DNA of 37,115 bases from a virus. The notes below the pieces were generated by a model. That model saw only the letters and a program-made list of their open reading frames with translations. It had not been told where the DNA came from and did no database searches. The stretch is from the IMG/VR virus record IMGVR_UViG_3300037069_001222, positions 1-37,115 of that record. One strand, given 5' to 3'. A program made the position numbers and the translations under genes. Numbering within the stretch: position 1 is the stretch's first letter; each line of letters begins with the position of its first letter. Shown here in pieces: positions 1-7,504 of this stretch.

Positions 1-221
1 CACTCACTCAAAGTGTTCCTAGTTGAATAGAAGTCAACCGCTTTCTGTGCCCTTTCAGGATCAGAGTAAGCTGGAACCTCTTGGACTATCCAGCTAGATT
101 CCAGCCCCGTCTTCTTAGACTTGAAGCGTGCCTCAATCAGCCACATACGCATATTTAGTTCCCCCTCTCCGCGCGTTTGCCCATAGCTTCCTTTCCGTCT
201 TCCATGATTGGTTACGCTCAT
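1..221 (-). CDS. hypothetical protein, 3' end outside window
   Basis: An open frame of 73 codons runs off the left edge without a stop. An ATG at 221 overlaps the TGA of the upstream gene (ATGA). Two further in-frame ATGs lie at 152 and 146, and the one at 152 has the better ribosome site (GGGGGA seven bases upstream), so the start is uncertain. The visible part is basic near the N terminus (HGRRKG) and then reads MWLIEARFKSKK, with a WIVQEVPAYSDPE stretch. I recognise no family. It is the last visible gene of the leftward early operon. Confidence 0.7.
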   Translation of the reverse strand, partial: MSVTNHGRRKGSYGQTRGEGELNMRMWLIEARFKSKKTGLESSWIVQEVPAYSDPERAQKAVDFYSTRNTLSE

Positions 222-466
222 AAAATGCGCTGCTTCAAGTAATTTTCTGTCAAGAACTGCCTTAGCCCCCTGCTGGCCGCGTGCAATTTGATTCCATTTA
301 TTTCAAGCTGATCAGCATATTCTCTGAGCGTGGAGAACTCCCGTTCTAAGTCCTCTATGTGGCCCAGCAGCTTAAGGATGTTGGCCCGACTGCACAAACA
401 GGCAAATTCTGTCGAATAGCTTGGTTGCTCAGCCGCTTCTCTCATTCTTGCAATTAGCTCTTGCAT
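218..466 (-). CDS. small helical hypothetical protein
   Basis: 82 codons. I chose the ATG at 466 because GGGAGG lies six bases upstream; a longer frame reaches 529 but has no ribosome site. The charged stretch LLGHIEDLEREFSTLREYA (about residues 33-51) looks like a short coiled coil. Its stop overlaps the next start by four bases. No family recognised. Confidence 0.75.
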   Translation of the reverse strand: MQELIARMREAAEQPSYSTEFACLCSRANILKLLGHIEDLEREFSTLREYADQLEINGIKLHAASRGLRQFLTENYLKQRIL

Positions 467-495
467 GTCTTGCCTCCCTTTGGTTACTCGCCGCA

Positions 496-1197
496 CTAAA
501 TGACACGAAATGTGTACTGCCAGGCCCACGGATTGCTTGAGAAAGGATAGCCCTTTTTGGCATAGCGGGCATCCCAGAGAATTGCATAGCTCTCTTGCGG
601 GGTTGCGAAGTTGTAGCTACGCGGCGGCCCATAGTTCATCCAGCCCTGCACGCCATGTGAAAAATCTCCGCCTCGGTGACGCACCATCTCCGCAGTTTCA
701 ATCCCTTCGGCAATCGCATCTTGCGGGCTTATTTCCATGACCCTCTGGGGGATGACCTCTTCTATCTCCACTACGAGGCGGCAGTATTCGCGGGGCATTG
801 AGCGCGGCGGCATCCATCTGGGGGCGTCTGGATCACCTTTGGCATCATCTTCGTACCATCCGCCCGGATAGTCGCGGCATCCCACTGGCAGGTCTGCGCG
901 ATACTCAATGTTGCATTCATGCAGGGGCACGGGTTCTACCCCGGGCCATACAGGACACCACGTTTCTTTTATCCACACGCGGTCTCCGGGCACGCCCAGC
1001 GGGGAACGCCGATTCTCTGAGTTATCTGCTAGCGGACTCCAAATGCCTGACTGGTTATCCAGCGTGAAAGGTTCCCTCTTTACCGTGTGCCATTTGGTGG
1101 GCTGAGGTTTGATCGGCACCCTTAGTTGCGTCTTCCGCCCCGCTAGAAGGGCCTGCACTTCCCATGCGCTGCAAATGTGCGGTCTCTCTTTAGACAT
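496..1197 (-). CDS. ASCH/PUA-like phage protein
   Basis: 233 aa. The N terminus (MSKERPHICSAWEVQALLAG, then RKTQLR) matches the conserved start of a widespread phage family with a KERPILFS...AILAGRKTQTRR pattern and an ASCH/PUA-like fold. These are thought to bind RNA or modified bases, but no activity is proven here. The C terminus (SYAILWDARYAKKG ... SNPWAWQYTFRVI) is the usual W-N-P-W ending of that family. The length is normal. The start overlaps the previous stop by eight bases, and the codons after the start carry a repeat shared with the next two upstream genes. Confidence 0.75.
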   Translation of the reverse strand: MSKERPHICSAWEVQALLAGRKTQLRVPIKPQPTKWHTVKREPFTLDNQSGIWSPLADNSENRRSPLGVPGDRVWIKETWCPVWPGVEPVPLHECNIEYRADLPVGCRDYPGGWYEDDAKGDPDAPRWMPPRSMPREYCRLVVEIEEVIPQRVMEISPQDAIAEGIETAEMVRHRGGDFSHGVQGWMNYGPPRSYNFATPQESYAILWDARYAKKGYPFSSNPWAWQYTFRVI

Positions 1198-1708
1198 ATT
1201 CCAAATCCTCTTCTTCCTTTTGGATAATCAGGAACTCCCGCGTTCTTATGCGGCGAATCGTGGACAGCAGCATCGATTTCTCGTTGGCGTGGCCGCTTAT
1301 GTCAAGGGTGCGTCGGGGCGCACTTACTGTCTCAGATATCTCTCTCCCGTCTACCTCTAGCAGCCCCCAGTGCTCTGGAATGTCGGTTGGGGTAAGTAGA
1401 CCTTTTGGGGCCATAAAGTAGCGTCTCTCGCCCATCCCTGTACCTGCAAGGCGCTGCGGCTTTTTCGCGTCAGCGAGGAAATCGCCCCGGCTCGTCTTGC
1501 ATTCGATCATCACAGAGCGCCCTTGGTACCAGCCGATGGCATCCGGAATATCCCCGACCACCGTAACTAGCTCCGATAGCACTACAGAACAGGCGAACCC
1601 GGCTTGTCGATACGGCTTGCCGCTGCGATAGGGCGATCTCTTTAGCACGGACATTGCTACCTCTCTTAGGCGTTCATGGGTAAGCGGTCTCTCTTTCATC
1701 GCAATCAT
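1190..1708 (-). CDS. PD-(D/E)XK nuclease-like protein
   Basis: 172 aa from the ATG at 1708, which overlaps the upstream TGA as ATGA; a frame reaching 1813 runs back over that upstream gene. The sequence PDAIGWYQGRSVMIECK (D56, E69, K71) gives the D...ExK active-site pattern of Holliday-junction-resolvase or RecB-type nucleases, with a possible helix Glu near residue 46. RRYFMAPKGLLTPTDIPEHW then WGLLEV is the usual trailing part of a phage and bacterial family of this fold. It may process replication or recombination intermediates. The substrate is unknown. Confidence 0.7.
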   Translation of the reverse strand: MIAMKERPLTHERLREVAMSVLKRSPYRSGKPYRQAGFACSVVLSELVTVVGDIPDAIGWYQGRSVMIECKTSRGDFLADAKKPQRLAGTGMGERRYFMAPKGLLTPTDIPEHWGLLEVDGREISETVSAPRRTLDISGHANEKSMLLSTIRRIRTREFLIIQKEEEDLEYV

Positions 1709-1884
1709 GCCAGATTCCCCAAAATGAAATACATAAACACGCACCATCCGATCACTGCTAACGCAATGACGACAACCTTTCCTAAAGATGTCATCCCCGT
1801 AGAATGCCGCCAATCTATAAGGACAATCGTGCCTGGCTTCGCTGTCAGTTTGCCATTAACTATCTTGAGCGGTCTCTCTTTCAC
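1705..1884 (-). CDS. small single-pass membrane protein
   Basis: 59 aa with a GTG start at 1884 that overlaps the upstream TGA (GTGA). Its own TGA overlaps the next ATG (ATGA), so both ends fit the operon exactly. Residues 1-34 are polar, starting VKERPLKIV. Residues 35-56 (GKVVVIALAVIGWCVFMYF and following) form one strongly hydrophobic helix. No family recognised. The exact fit between two coupled neighbours is the main argument that it is real. Confidence 0.7.
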   Translation of the reverse strand: MKERPLKIVNGKLTAKPGTIVLIDWRHSTGMTSLGKVVVIALAVIGWCVFMYFILGNLA

Positions 1885-2180
1885 TTGCTGGCCTCCAGTT
1901 CTTTCCTGTCTGCCGCCTTATCTGTTACCAGCCTGTAGCCGCCGCGCTTGCCTGTGAACCTATCCAGGCGTGCCCATGTGCGGCGGCCGCCGCCTTCAAT
2001 GCGGACATGAGGAACCAGCATTGTTCCTACTCCGCCGTTTATTCCATTTTGCGGCTTCCATGATTTGAAGTGGTCAAATGCGATTACTGTCACTCTGCGC
2101 GTGAACCGTGGGTCAACCTCTTCCCACGTCTGGCCGATATTTACTTCATCCCCGCTCGGGGCCATCCACCCTGAATTCAT
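1881..2180 (-). CDS. small protein, DUF6354-like
   Basis: 99 aa. The pattern GQTWEEVDPRFTRRVTVIAFD followed by RRTWARLDRFTG and GYRLV resembles small phage/actinobacterial proteins of the GQVWxDNDPR...RxRLxRLRPTxxGYxL type, which I recall as DUF6354. Function is unknown. AAGGAGG lies just before the ATG, and the start overlaps the upstream stop by four bases. The family name is recalled from pattern only. Confidence 0.65.
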   Translation of the reverse strand: MNSGWMAPSGDEVNIGQTWEEVDPRFTRRVTVIAFDHFKSWKPQNGINGGVGTMLVPHVRIEGGGRRTWARLDRFTGKRGGYRLVTDKAADRKELEASK

Positions 2181-2386
2181 GCTCCCTCCTTAAGTACTTC
2201 TTCTTTGTGCTGGCGGTGCCAACGCTTACGAGCAGCATCAGATGGGAGTTTCTCAGATAATGCGCCGCATGAGCATTTGCCGCATCCCATTCCTGATCGT
2301 CTTCCCCAGATGCGACTCCCATCCCCGAAGAATGACTCTCCTTCTCCGATCAAATAGTGCCCCTTTACTCTCATCTGCTCTTTCAT
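2177..2386 (-). CDS. small CxCG zinc-binding protein
   Basis: 69 aa. GCGKCSCGALSEKLPSDAAR (about residues 34-53) and then KRWHRQHKEEV hold Cys and His ligands fitting a small zinc site. Similar short proteins are common in phage early regions, with unknown function. AAAGGAG precedes the ATG. The stop overlaps the next gene by four bases. Confidence 0.7.
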   Translation of the reverse strand: MKEQMRVKGHYLIGEGESFFGDGSRIWGRRSGMGCGKCSCGALSEKLPSDAARKRWHRQHKEEVLKEGA

Positions 2387-2396
2387 GCTCTCTCCT

Positions 2397-2849
2397 TTAT
2401 TTGGGCAGGAACTTCCCGCCTATGGTCAAACGTCGTTTTACATCGGAAGCGGCGACCGGCTCGAATTCCCTTAGCAGATAAAGTAGATCAGTAAACTCGC
2501 ATCCAGTCAGCTTGCCCTTTTGGAAGTTACAAGGTTTACAGGTAAGAAATTGATTGCGCAGACAGTTAACGCCGCCTCTCACCAGTGGGCACCAGTGGTC
2601 AACCGTGAATGACTTTGCCGTAAGTTTTTCTGGGCAGTAATAGCAGCCTGCGGTTAATTGAGCTTCTGCCCATACCCGGAACTCTTCCAGCGTGTAATCC
2701 GGCAGCGGGAACTTTTCCCGCTCGGCGCGCTTCTTATTGGCGTTGTAAATGCTCAAAGTCCGCTGCATGAACACGCTTCTCTTCTGCTTCTCACGCATAG
2801 ACTTTCTTTCTTCAGTCAATGCCTTCTTCATCGCGGTCTTGGTAATCAT
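2397..2849 (-). CDS. HNH endonuclease
   Basis: 150 aa. A complete HNH beta-beta-alpha metal finger is visible: C69-Y-Y-C72, FTVDHWCPL with D84 and H85 (the catalytic His), an Asn at 96-99 and C104-K-P-C107, then NFQKGKLT. The first 65 residues are basic and helical and could hold DNA. It is either a free-standing mobile endonuclease or a phage replication/packaging nuclease; many phages need an HNH protein for terminase function, but this copy lies far from the terminase. The start overlaps the upstream TGA (ATGA). Confidence 0.85.
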   Translation of the reverse strand: MITKTAMKKALTEERKSMREKQKRSVFMQRTLSIYNANKKRAEREKFPLPDYTLEEFRVWAEAQLTAGCYYCPEKLTAKSFTVDHWCPLVRGGVNCLRNQFLTCKPCNFQKGKLTGCEFTDLLYLLREFEPVAASDVKRRLTIGGKFLPK

Positions 2850-3031
2850 TTGCTCTTGATCTCCTTGTAGCGGATGGCAAAGTTAAACACCGTCTTCCAT
2901 GCGTGGCCGTGCATCTTGGGATTGTCGAGCCGCCAATTCCTGATGGTCCGGGCGCTTAGCCGCTTGCGGGCCGCAGCCATGCGCTTCTTGTGCGCTGCCA
3001 TGACCTTTGCCCCATCGTATGGAATCATCAT
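2846..3031 (-). CDS. small basic hypothetical protein
   Basis: 61 aa from the ATG at 3031, which overlaps the upstream TGA; a frame reaching 3052 is also open. The protein is strongly basic (AAHKKRMAAARKRLSARTIR, then NWRLDNPKMHGHAWKTV), which suggests nucleic-acid contact. The run ARKRLSARTIRNWRLDNP looks like a short helix-turn-helix. No family recognised. It is coupled to the HNH gene downstream by a four-base overlap. Confidence 0.65.
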   Translation of the reverse strand: MMIPYDGAKVMAAHKKRMAAARKRLSARTIRNWRLDNPKMHGHAWKTVFNFAIRYKEIKSK

Positions 3032-3201
3032 TGCGCCTGCTCCCTCTGGCATATCTGGCAGTGGTTAAAGTGGTTTACCTCGATCCTGCCGCACACGAGG
3101 TGCAGTTGGGCATACATGGTGTCAACGTCAGTGTTTCTATTGCCTACTGACGCGATGCATACACGTTTCATGCGGTTGATTTCCTGCATCTGCTTGCACA
3201 T
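3028..3201 (-). CDS. small Cys/His protein
   Basis: 57 aa. The ATG at 3201 lies one base after the helicase stop, with GAGGGGG upstream. The end NHFNHCQICQRE carries a CxxC with nearby His residues, and further Cys lie near the N terminus (MCKQ) and in the middle (LVCGRIEV), so a zinc knuckle is plausible. It fills the space between the helicase and the next small gene with a four-base overlap at its end. No family recognised. Confidence 0.65.
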   Translation of the reverse strand: MCKQMQEINRMKRVCIASVGNRNTDVDTMYAQLHLVCGRIEVNHFNHCQICQREQAQ

Positions 3202-3202
3202 C

Positions 3203-4504
3203 TCACACCCCCTCGAATGTTAGTGTTCTGCGGTTGAATCTGGCCCGTAGAACTCCTGTTTCGCCGCGCCGCTGTTTCGGAATGATGATTTCCGCCTCGT
3301 CTGATATGCGGCTGCTTTCCTCATCCCAGCCGCGATGCAGCATGAGAATCACATGGGCTACGTTCTCCAACTTGCCGGACTCGATAAAATCCCCGACCAT
3401 TGGCGGCTTGTTGTAGCTCTCGCGGTTCATCTTCACGAGCTGCGAGAGAAGCATGAGGCTGGCTTTTTCGTGCTTAATCATCCCGGCCAGACCCTTTGCT
3501 ACGGCCATAACCTTCGTTCTCTCATCCCGGCCCTCGGCTGCAACTTCCTGCGCGTAGTCAACGGCCACAAACCGGGTTCCAAACCGCCGCATGGACACCC
3601 TTGCAAGTCCGATGATCTTCGACAGGTGAAGCTCGCTTTGATCGTGAATCCTCAAGGGCCATGTAGCGACTTGCGCAGCGGCGTTCTGAATCCTCTCCAC
3701 ATGGTCTGCGTTCGCTCGCCACGGCTCGGAGATGACTTTGTAGGGAACGCCGGAAACAATCGACCAGAGGCGCCGTAGAATCTGCGGGCGCGTCATTTCA
3801 AGAGAGAATATGTGGGACGGTATTTCTACGACGCAGTTAGCCGCTACCGCCTGACACATCTCCGATGTTTTCCCAACGCCCGATCTGGCCCCGACCAGGG
3901 TTACTTCGCCGTCCATCATTCCCCCGGTGAACTCATCAAGTTCAGGGTTCCCATAACTTAGCCCCGGAGACCTTTCCAGCTTCCGAGCTGCATGGAAGGC
4001 GTTGAGTGCATCTACGCTGTATGCCTGGACCAGCGGCTCGTCTGTCTGGCTGTCGTCCAAGACTTCCTGCAAGCCGTCTTGAATGCCATTTATGACCGAA
4101 AGAGCTTCGTCCTGATCCCCGGCCCGCGTAATGGCTGATTCGCAAATGCCAATCAACTGCCTAAGTTGGGACTTTTCCTTGACGATCTTCACGTATGCCC
4201 CAATGGAGATACGCCGCGGCAGACCTTCGGTTAGAGAGAACAAGTAAGCCATCCCGCCAACCGCCTCAATCTCTCCAGAATCAACCAAGGCCGCAGGTAG
4301 TGTTACCAAATCCACCGTCTTTTCCAGCCTTGAAAGCTTCAGCATGGCCCCAAAGATGCGGCGGTGCGAATCAAGCGCCAGGTCTGAGGCGTGAAGCACG
4401 CTCTGCGCTTCGTCTAAAGCCTTTTCGTCTAGCAGTATGGCCCCGAGAATCGACCGCTCTGCGTCGATGTTCGCCGGCAGTCCTCTTTCAAATCCTTCGC
4501 TCAC
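3203..4504 (-). CDS. dnaB: replicative DNA helicase (DnaB-like)
   Basis: 433 aa, close to the usual 430-470. It unwinds DNA at the phage replication fork as a hexamer. The N-terminal DnaB domain (about 1-110) starts PANIDAERSILGAILLD. The RecA-like domain carries Walker A GARSGVGKT (205-213), the SLEM motif (234-237), Walker B FVAVDYAQ (312-319), SQL (354-356), and the C-terminal DFIESGKLENVAHVILMLHR and KQRRGETG (410-417). The start is GTG and overlaps the upstream TGA. It sits just after a replication-initiator-like gene, a normal pairing in phages. No intein or frameshift is visible. Confidence 0.96.
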   Translation of the reverse strand: MSEGFERGLPANIDAERSILGAILLDEKALDEAQSVLHASDLALDSHRRIFGAMLKLSRLEKTVDLVTLPAALVDSGEIEAVGGMAYLFSLTEGLPRRISIGAYVKIVKEKSQLRQLIGICESAITRAGDQDEALSVINGIQDGLQEVLDDSQTDEPLVQAYSVDALNAFHAARKLERSPGLSYGNPELDEFTGGMMDGEVTLVGARSGVGKTSEMCQAVAANCVVEIPSHIFSLEMTRPQILRRLWSIVSGVPYKVISEPWRANADHVERIQNAAAQVATWPLRIHDQSELHLSKIIGLARVSMRRFGTRFVAVDYAQEVAAEGRDERTKVMAVAKGLAGMIKHEKASLMLLSQLVKMNRESYNKPPMVGDFIESGKLENVAHVILMLHRGWDEESSRISDEAEIIIPKQRRGETGVLRARFNRRTLTFEGV

Positions 4505-4698
4505 TTTTCATCCTTCCTGAAAGGAACCTCAAAAGCTCTGAACATCCTGGGGGCAGGAACCACCGCGCGTATGTAGCGCCGCTTATTCTCTTCACTGGAG
4601 CACTTGCAGCAGAGCGATGATTTGCGCTTCACCTGCCCCGGCGCAAACAACTGCCAGTCTTTTGCTTGGCCGCACTTACGGCACGTAATCAATCTCAT
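4501..4698 (-). CDS. small zinc-ribbon protein
   Basis: 65 aa from the ATG at 4698, overlapping the upstream TGA (ATGA); longer frames over this stretch belong to the antisense of the neighbour. CRKCGQAKDWQLFAP (residues 6-20) and CCKCSSEENKRRYIR hold two Cys pairs, the pattern of short phage zinc ribbons that sometimes form the N-terminal part of HNH proteins, although no HNH core follows. It sits between the replication protein and the helicase, so a role in replisome assembly is possible but unproven. Confidence 0.7.
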   Translation of the reverse strand: MRLITCRKCGQAKDWQLFAPGQVKRKSSLCCKCSSEENKRRYIRAVVPAPRMFRAFEVPFRKDEK

Positions 4699-5468
4699 CT
4701 GACCTCCACGTAACGCCGTTTGGGTTGGGGTGCTTGGCCTTCTTTCCATGGCCAGGCAGCAGTGTTTGACCACATCTGCCCAAAGAACTTCTCCGCCCCT
4801 GGGAACCAGATGAGGCGCGGTTTTGCTGCGATGAAGTCGTCCCACGCTTTGACCATGCGGTCGGCAAGTCCCTCCAAATCTTCGCCTGCATTCGCTGCTA
4901 ACTTGCATTGATCGTGAAGCACCACGCTCAAACCCATGCCTGACAAGCGGCATCGGTCCATGACTGCACGAGCGGCCATTTCCGGTAAAAGTGCTTCCGA
5001 AGGGGTAGGGGATTGTTCTGAAGATGAAGATGAAGATGAAGATACGTGTGAGGTCGGCGTTAGGTGGCCGTTAGGTTGGCCGTTATCTAACGCTTTGTGG
5101 TAATGACGGCGCTGTCTGTCCCGATTGCTGGCCCTGCTCTTTTCATCGCGGACCATTCTGCGAGAGTATATGGAGCCTGGTGTGCCAGTACTGTTGCCCT
5201 CGGCATCATCCCTACTTACCACGCCCTTACGCAGTAGTTCCTCGACGCACGATAATAGTTGTGATGGTTCGCCCGATATAGTCGCCGCGATCTCTCTTTC
5301 AGACCACGCCACTCCATTCGTAGCTAGCACCCCGCGTATCTCGCACTCGAACATAAGACACAACATATCGATGTAAACTCCCCTTGCCGCCAAACTGCAT
5401 CTGCGAAGGTTTGGGTCTTTCAACCAATCGCCTGTGTAAAATTGAAACGCGGGCAACTTAACACCCAT
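4695..5468 (-). CDS. DUF1376 replication-initiation protein
   Basis: 257 aa. PAFQFYTGDWLKDPNLRRCS (residues 6-25) followed by LAARGVYIDMLCLMFE is the signature of DUF1376, a winged-helix domain of phage replication initiators. It ends near IYSRRMVRDEKSR. The middle is a linker rich in Asn and Ser with eight consecutive serines. The C-terminal part (about 165-257) could be a helicase-loading domain because dnaB lies two genes downstream. AGGTAA lies before the ATG. The role as initiator or loader is inferred from family and position. Confidence 0.85.
   Translation of the reverse strand: MGVKLPAFQFYTGDWLKDPNLRRCSLAARGVYIDMLCLMFECEIRGVLATNGVAWSEREIAATISGEPSQLLSCVEELLRKGVVSRDDAEGNSTGTPGSIYSRRMVRDEKSRASNRDRQRRHYHKALDNGQPNGHLTPTSHVSSSSSSSSEQSPTPSEALLPEMAARAVMDRCRLSGMGLSVVLHDQCKLAANAGEDLEGLADRMVKAWDDFIAAKPRLIWFPGAEKFFGQMWSNTAAWPWKEGQAPQPKRRYVEVR
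5018..5042 (+). repeat. GAAGAT microsatellite coding a serine tract
   Basis: About four tandem copies of a six-base unit GAAGAT on the plus strand encode the run of eight serines in the linker of the DUF1376 protein on the minus strand. The length may vary by slippage in steps of two codons without breaking the frame. Confidence 0.75.
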
Positions 5469-5482
5469 TTACCTGTCCCCTC

Positions 5483-5692
5483 TTACTCTGCCAATCTGAC
5501 CCTCATGGCCCTCTTAAAGACTTTCCCCGGCTCCGGTTCCCGAGGATCGAACGACACCTTCAGGCCGATCTGTAGCAGGTCTTCGGGCATCTCAACATTG
5601 CTGACGTGGATGTAGAACTTCTCGTTATCATCCGTGTAGGCAAAGCAAAACCCTCTAATCAATTCGCTTTTGATGGTGGCCGTTATTCTCAA
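5483..5692 (-). CDS. cold-shock-domain-like small protein
   Basis: 69 aa starting with TTG at 5692, which overlaps the upstream TGA as TTGA. The pattern IRGFCFAYTDDNEKFYIHVSN (about residues 12-32) followed by LKVSFDPREPEPGKVFKRA fits an OB-fold cold-shock domain: an FGF-like RNP1 region, a conserved hydrophobic HVSN and a VSFD strand. It would bind single-stranded nucleic acid. Placement directly after the exonuclease and Erf genes suggests a helper in recombination or replication. Confidence 0.65.
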   Translation of the reverse strand: MRITATIKSELIRGFCFAYTDDNEKFYIHVSNVEMPEDLLQIGLKVSFDPREPEPGKVFKRAMRVRLAE

Positions 5693-6459
5693 GGGATCAT
5701 CTCCGCTACATCCAGGAATTCGCAGTTCTCAGAGAAGCTCTTCTCTTCGTCGTAGGCTTTGACCTCATCCTTCTTGTCGGGTCGTTTGTAGCCGTTGCCC
5801 AGCTTCAGGAAAGCCAGTCTGACAGCGGAGTCCCAGTTCATTTCGTCATCGGTTTTAGTGAAATCAACGAAATCGCGCGATTCCTGAAAGCTGCCGTCTT
5901 TCTTCAGGTGAAGGATCGCTCTCCCAAGCAAGTCTCCGGTTGCGCCGGCATCGTAGGCCCCGGTCCAGAACTTCTCATCCTGCTGGGTGCCCTCAAAGTA
6001 AGACTGGAGCTGAAGTCTCCAGCGAAGGTGTGTCTGTTTCTTTGCCGCGCCAGAATTGGGGTAAGTGCATTTTGGGTCTACGATGTAGAGTTTCCCTTTA
6101 ACGAAACCCCGGAGGTCGATGGTGGCCCCGATCATGCTCTCTGTCCCTGTGTGCTGATAGACCAGAGCGTGCTCCATTGAAAGCGGCTCGAAGTCCATAG
6201 CCGTGCGGAACTTCATGTAAGCCCGCAAGTAGGGCATGACTTCATCAGGAACGGCGTTGAAATCCAGGTCACCTTCCTCGAAGTAGTGAATGCACTTGTG
6301 AAGCTGTTCGCCTCTCCACCTGGCTTTCTCCAGAACCCCCGCCGGGACTGAGCCGTAATCGCACAGCCCGTTCATGGCGAGGATGTCTGAAGTCGCTAAG
6401 GTGTAATGACCGTCTACGCGGTAGCTATGGGTCGCCTGGTCGAACGTGAACGGAATCAT
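5689..6459 (-). CDS. RecB/Cas4-type PD-(D/E)XK exonuclease-like protein
   Basis: 256 aa from the ATG at 6459, overlapping the Erf stop (ATGA) and preceded by GGAGGGGAA. The nuclease core is MIGATIDLRGFVKG (D115), YIVDPK (D128, K130) and the helix RWRLQLQSYFEG (Q150 or Q152). This is the D...DxK...QxxxY order of RecB-family phage exonucleases. It would resect DNA ends to give the single strands used by the neighbouring Erf protein. The lysine sits in DPK rather than the more usual D-W-K; otherwise the site looks intact. Confidence 0.75.
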   Translation of the reverse strand: MIPFTFDQATHSYRVDGHYTLATSDILAMNGLCDYGSVPAGVLEKARWRGEQLHKCIHYFEEGDLDFNAVPDEVMPYLRAYMKFRTAMDFEPLSMEHALVYQHTGTESMIGATIDLRGFVKGKLYIVDPKCTYPNSGAAKKQTHLRWRLQLQSYFEGTQQDEKFWTGAYDAGATGDLLGRAILHLKKDGSFQESRDFVDFTKTDDEMNWDSAVRLAFLKLGNGYKRPDKKDEVKAYDEEKSFSENCEFLDVAEMIP

Positions 6460-7214
6460 TTCCCCTCCGCCCACAGAACCGCGTTCTCGTAGGTCTTGCC
6501 TTTCCAGGGGCAGTTCCTGATGTCATCCAGACCGATCCCGAATAGGTATTTGTTGATGTCCTCTTTTGATTTGCCTGCACTTAAGGCGACTGCCCAAAAC
6601 CTTTTCGCTTTGCCTTCAGAGATAGCCGCTTCGCCTGATACCGCGATGCTGGGGCCTTTCTTGATAGGCTCGGCTCCAAAGCTGATGATGTCGCCGTTCT
6701 CATCAAATATGGGTTCGGCGTCCATGTTTTCAGTGTGGCCGTTGGGCTTGGGTTGAGAATGACGTTTTACCTCTGGCCGGGCGTGATTCCATGAATCGTT
6801 TTCAGGGTCTAATTCGTCCGGTATCAGGAAGTTCATGCGGAGCGCGTATTTCAATGCTCCCGTCATGGCTTTGTAAGGTGCTTTGTCGCCTGAGTCCATG
6901 CCCCAGCCCAAGCCCTTTACGGTAGTCGAGTTGCCTGTTTCCGTGTCCGTAAACGTGGCCAGAATCTTCAGTTCGACAAAGAACAGCATCCCGCCGCTAT
7001 GTGTCTGCTTCTCCCAGCGTTCCGAGCTTTCTACGGAATAGCTGAATCCGATCCCGTTTGCAGCAAGAGCCCCCCTGACTTCGCGGGCGACATCTGTTGC
7101 CTTCACATAGTCATAGCTTTGTTTCTCATTCTTCCCACGTTTCTCGACCGCATCGACTGCGGTAAGGACGTGAAGGAGCTTCTTGTGCAGCTCCGGTGCT
7201 AATTCGGTAGACAT
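6456..7214 (-). CDS. erf: Erf-family single-strand annealing protein
   Basis: 252 aa from the ATG at 7214, chosen because AAAGGAAG lies just upstream. The hallmark of the ERF superfamily is clear: GLGWGMDSGDKAPYKAMTGA (residues 101-120) then LKYALRMNFLIPDE, with EKRGKNEKQSYDYVKATDV near residue 24. Erf proteins anneal complementary single strands and help circularise or recombine phage genomes. The linker around 140-190 is polar, and the C-terminal part (from about 195) contains EGKAKRFWAVALSAGKSKED, typical of a second small domain. It forms a module with the exonuclease downstream. Confidence 0.9.
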   Translation of the reverse strand: MSTELAPELHKKLLHVLTAVDAVEKRGKNEKQSYDYVKATDVAREVRGALAANGIGFSYSVESSERWEKQTHSGGMLFFVELKILATFTDTETGNSTTVKGLGWGMDSGDKAPYKAMTGALKYALRMNFLIPDELDPENDSWNHARPEVKRHSQPKPNGHTENMDAEPIFDENGDIISFGAEPIKKGPSIAVSGEAAISEGKAKRFWAVALSAGKSKEDINKYLFGIGLDDIRNCPWKGKTYENAVLWAEGK

Positions 7215-7504
7215 ACATCTTCCTTTCCTGGCTTGGGCGGGCATGGTTTGCCGCCTGCGTTGTGTCGTTTTGCGTGGCAGTTAATGCACCCGGTAGCAAG
7301 GTTTTCCATGGACCAATCGCCGCCCGATCCCTTGCTCTTGAGGTGCATCAAGTGCATGGATAACCACTCTCCCCGCTTAAGGGACACGCAAAACCCGCAG
7401 TCTACGCATTTCCCTTTGTCCCGCATATATACTCGTTGTCGAATACGCGCCTTCTCTGCATCAGAGGCCGGGAAGGTCTGCGCGTCCTTGGGCTTAGGGA
7501 TCAC
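7199..7504 (-). CDS. HNH endonuclease (McrA-like)
   Basis: 101 aa with a GTG start at 7504 overlapping the upstream TGA (a GTG at 7510 is possible). The core is C33-V-D-C36-G, then [17 protein letters not shown] (H51, H54, D63), the MENLATGC Asn at 68, and C73-I-N-C76-H-A-K-R-H81. This is a full HNH finger with the usual two Cys pairs. The short C-terminal tail is rich in Pro and Lys and overlaps the Erf start by 16 bases. It is the second HNH gene in the operon. It may act in recombination or be a mobile element; no target is known. Confidence 0.85.
   Translation of the reverse strand: MIPKPKDAQTFPASDAEKARIRQRVYMRDKGKCVDCGFCVSLKRGEWLSMHLMHLKSKGSGGDWSMENLATGCINCHAKRHNAGGKPCPPKPGKEDVCLPN

Noticed and set aside
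2397-7504. HNH genes as group I intron endonucleases
   Set aside because: Neither interrupts another gene or lies next to intron-like structure. Both fit the coupled operon.
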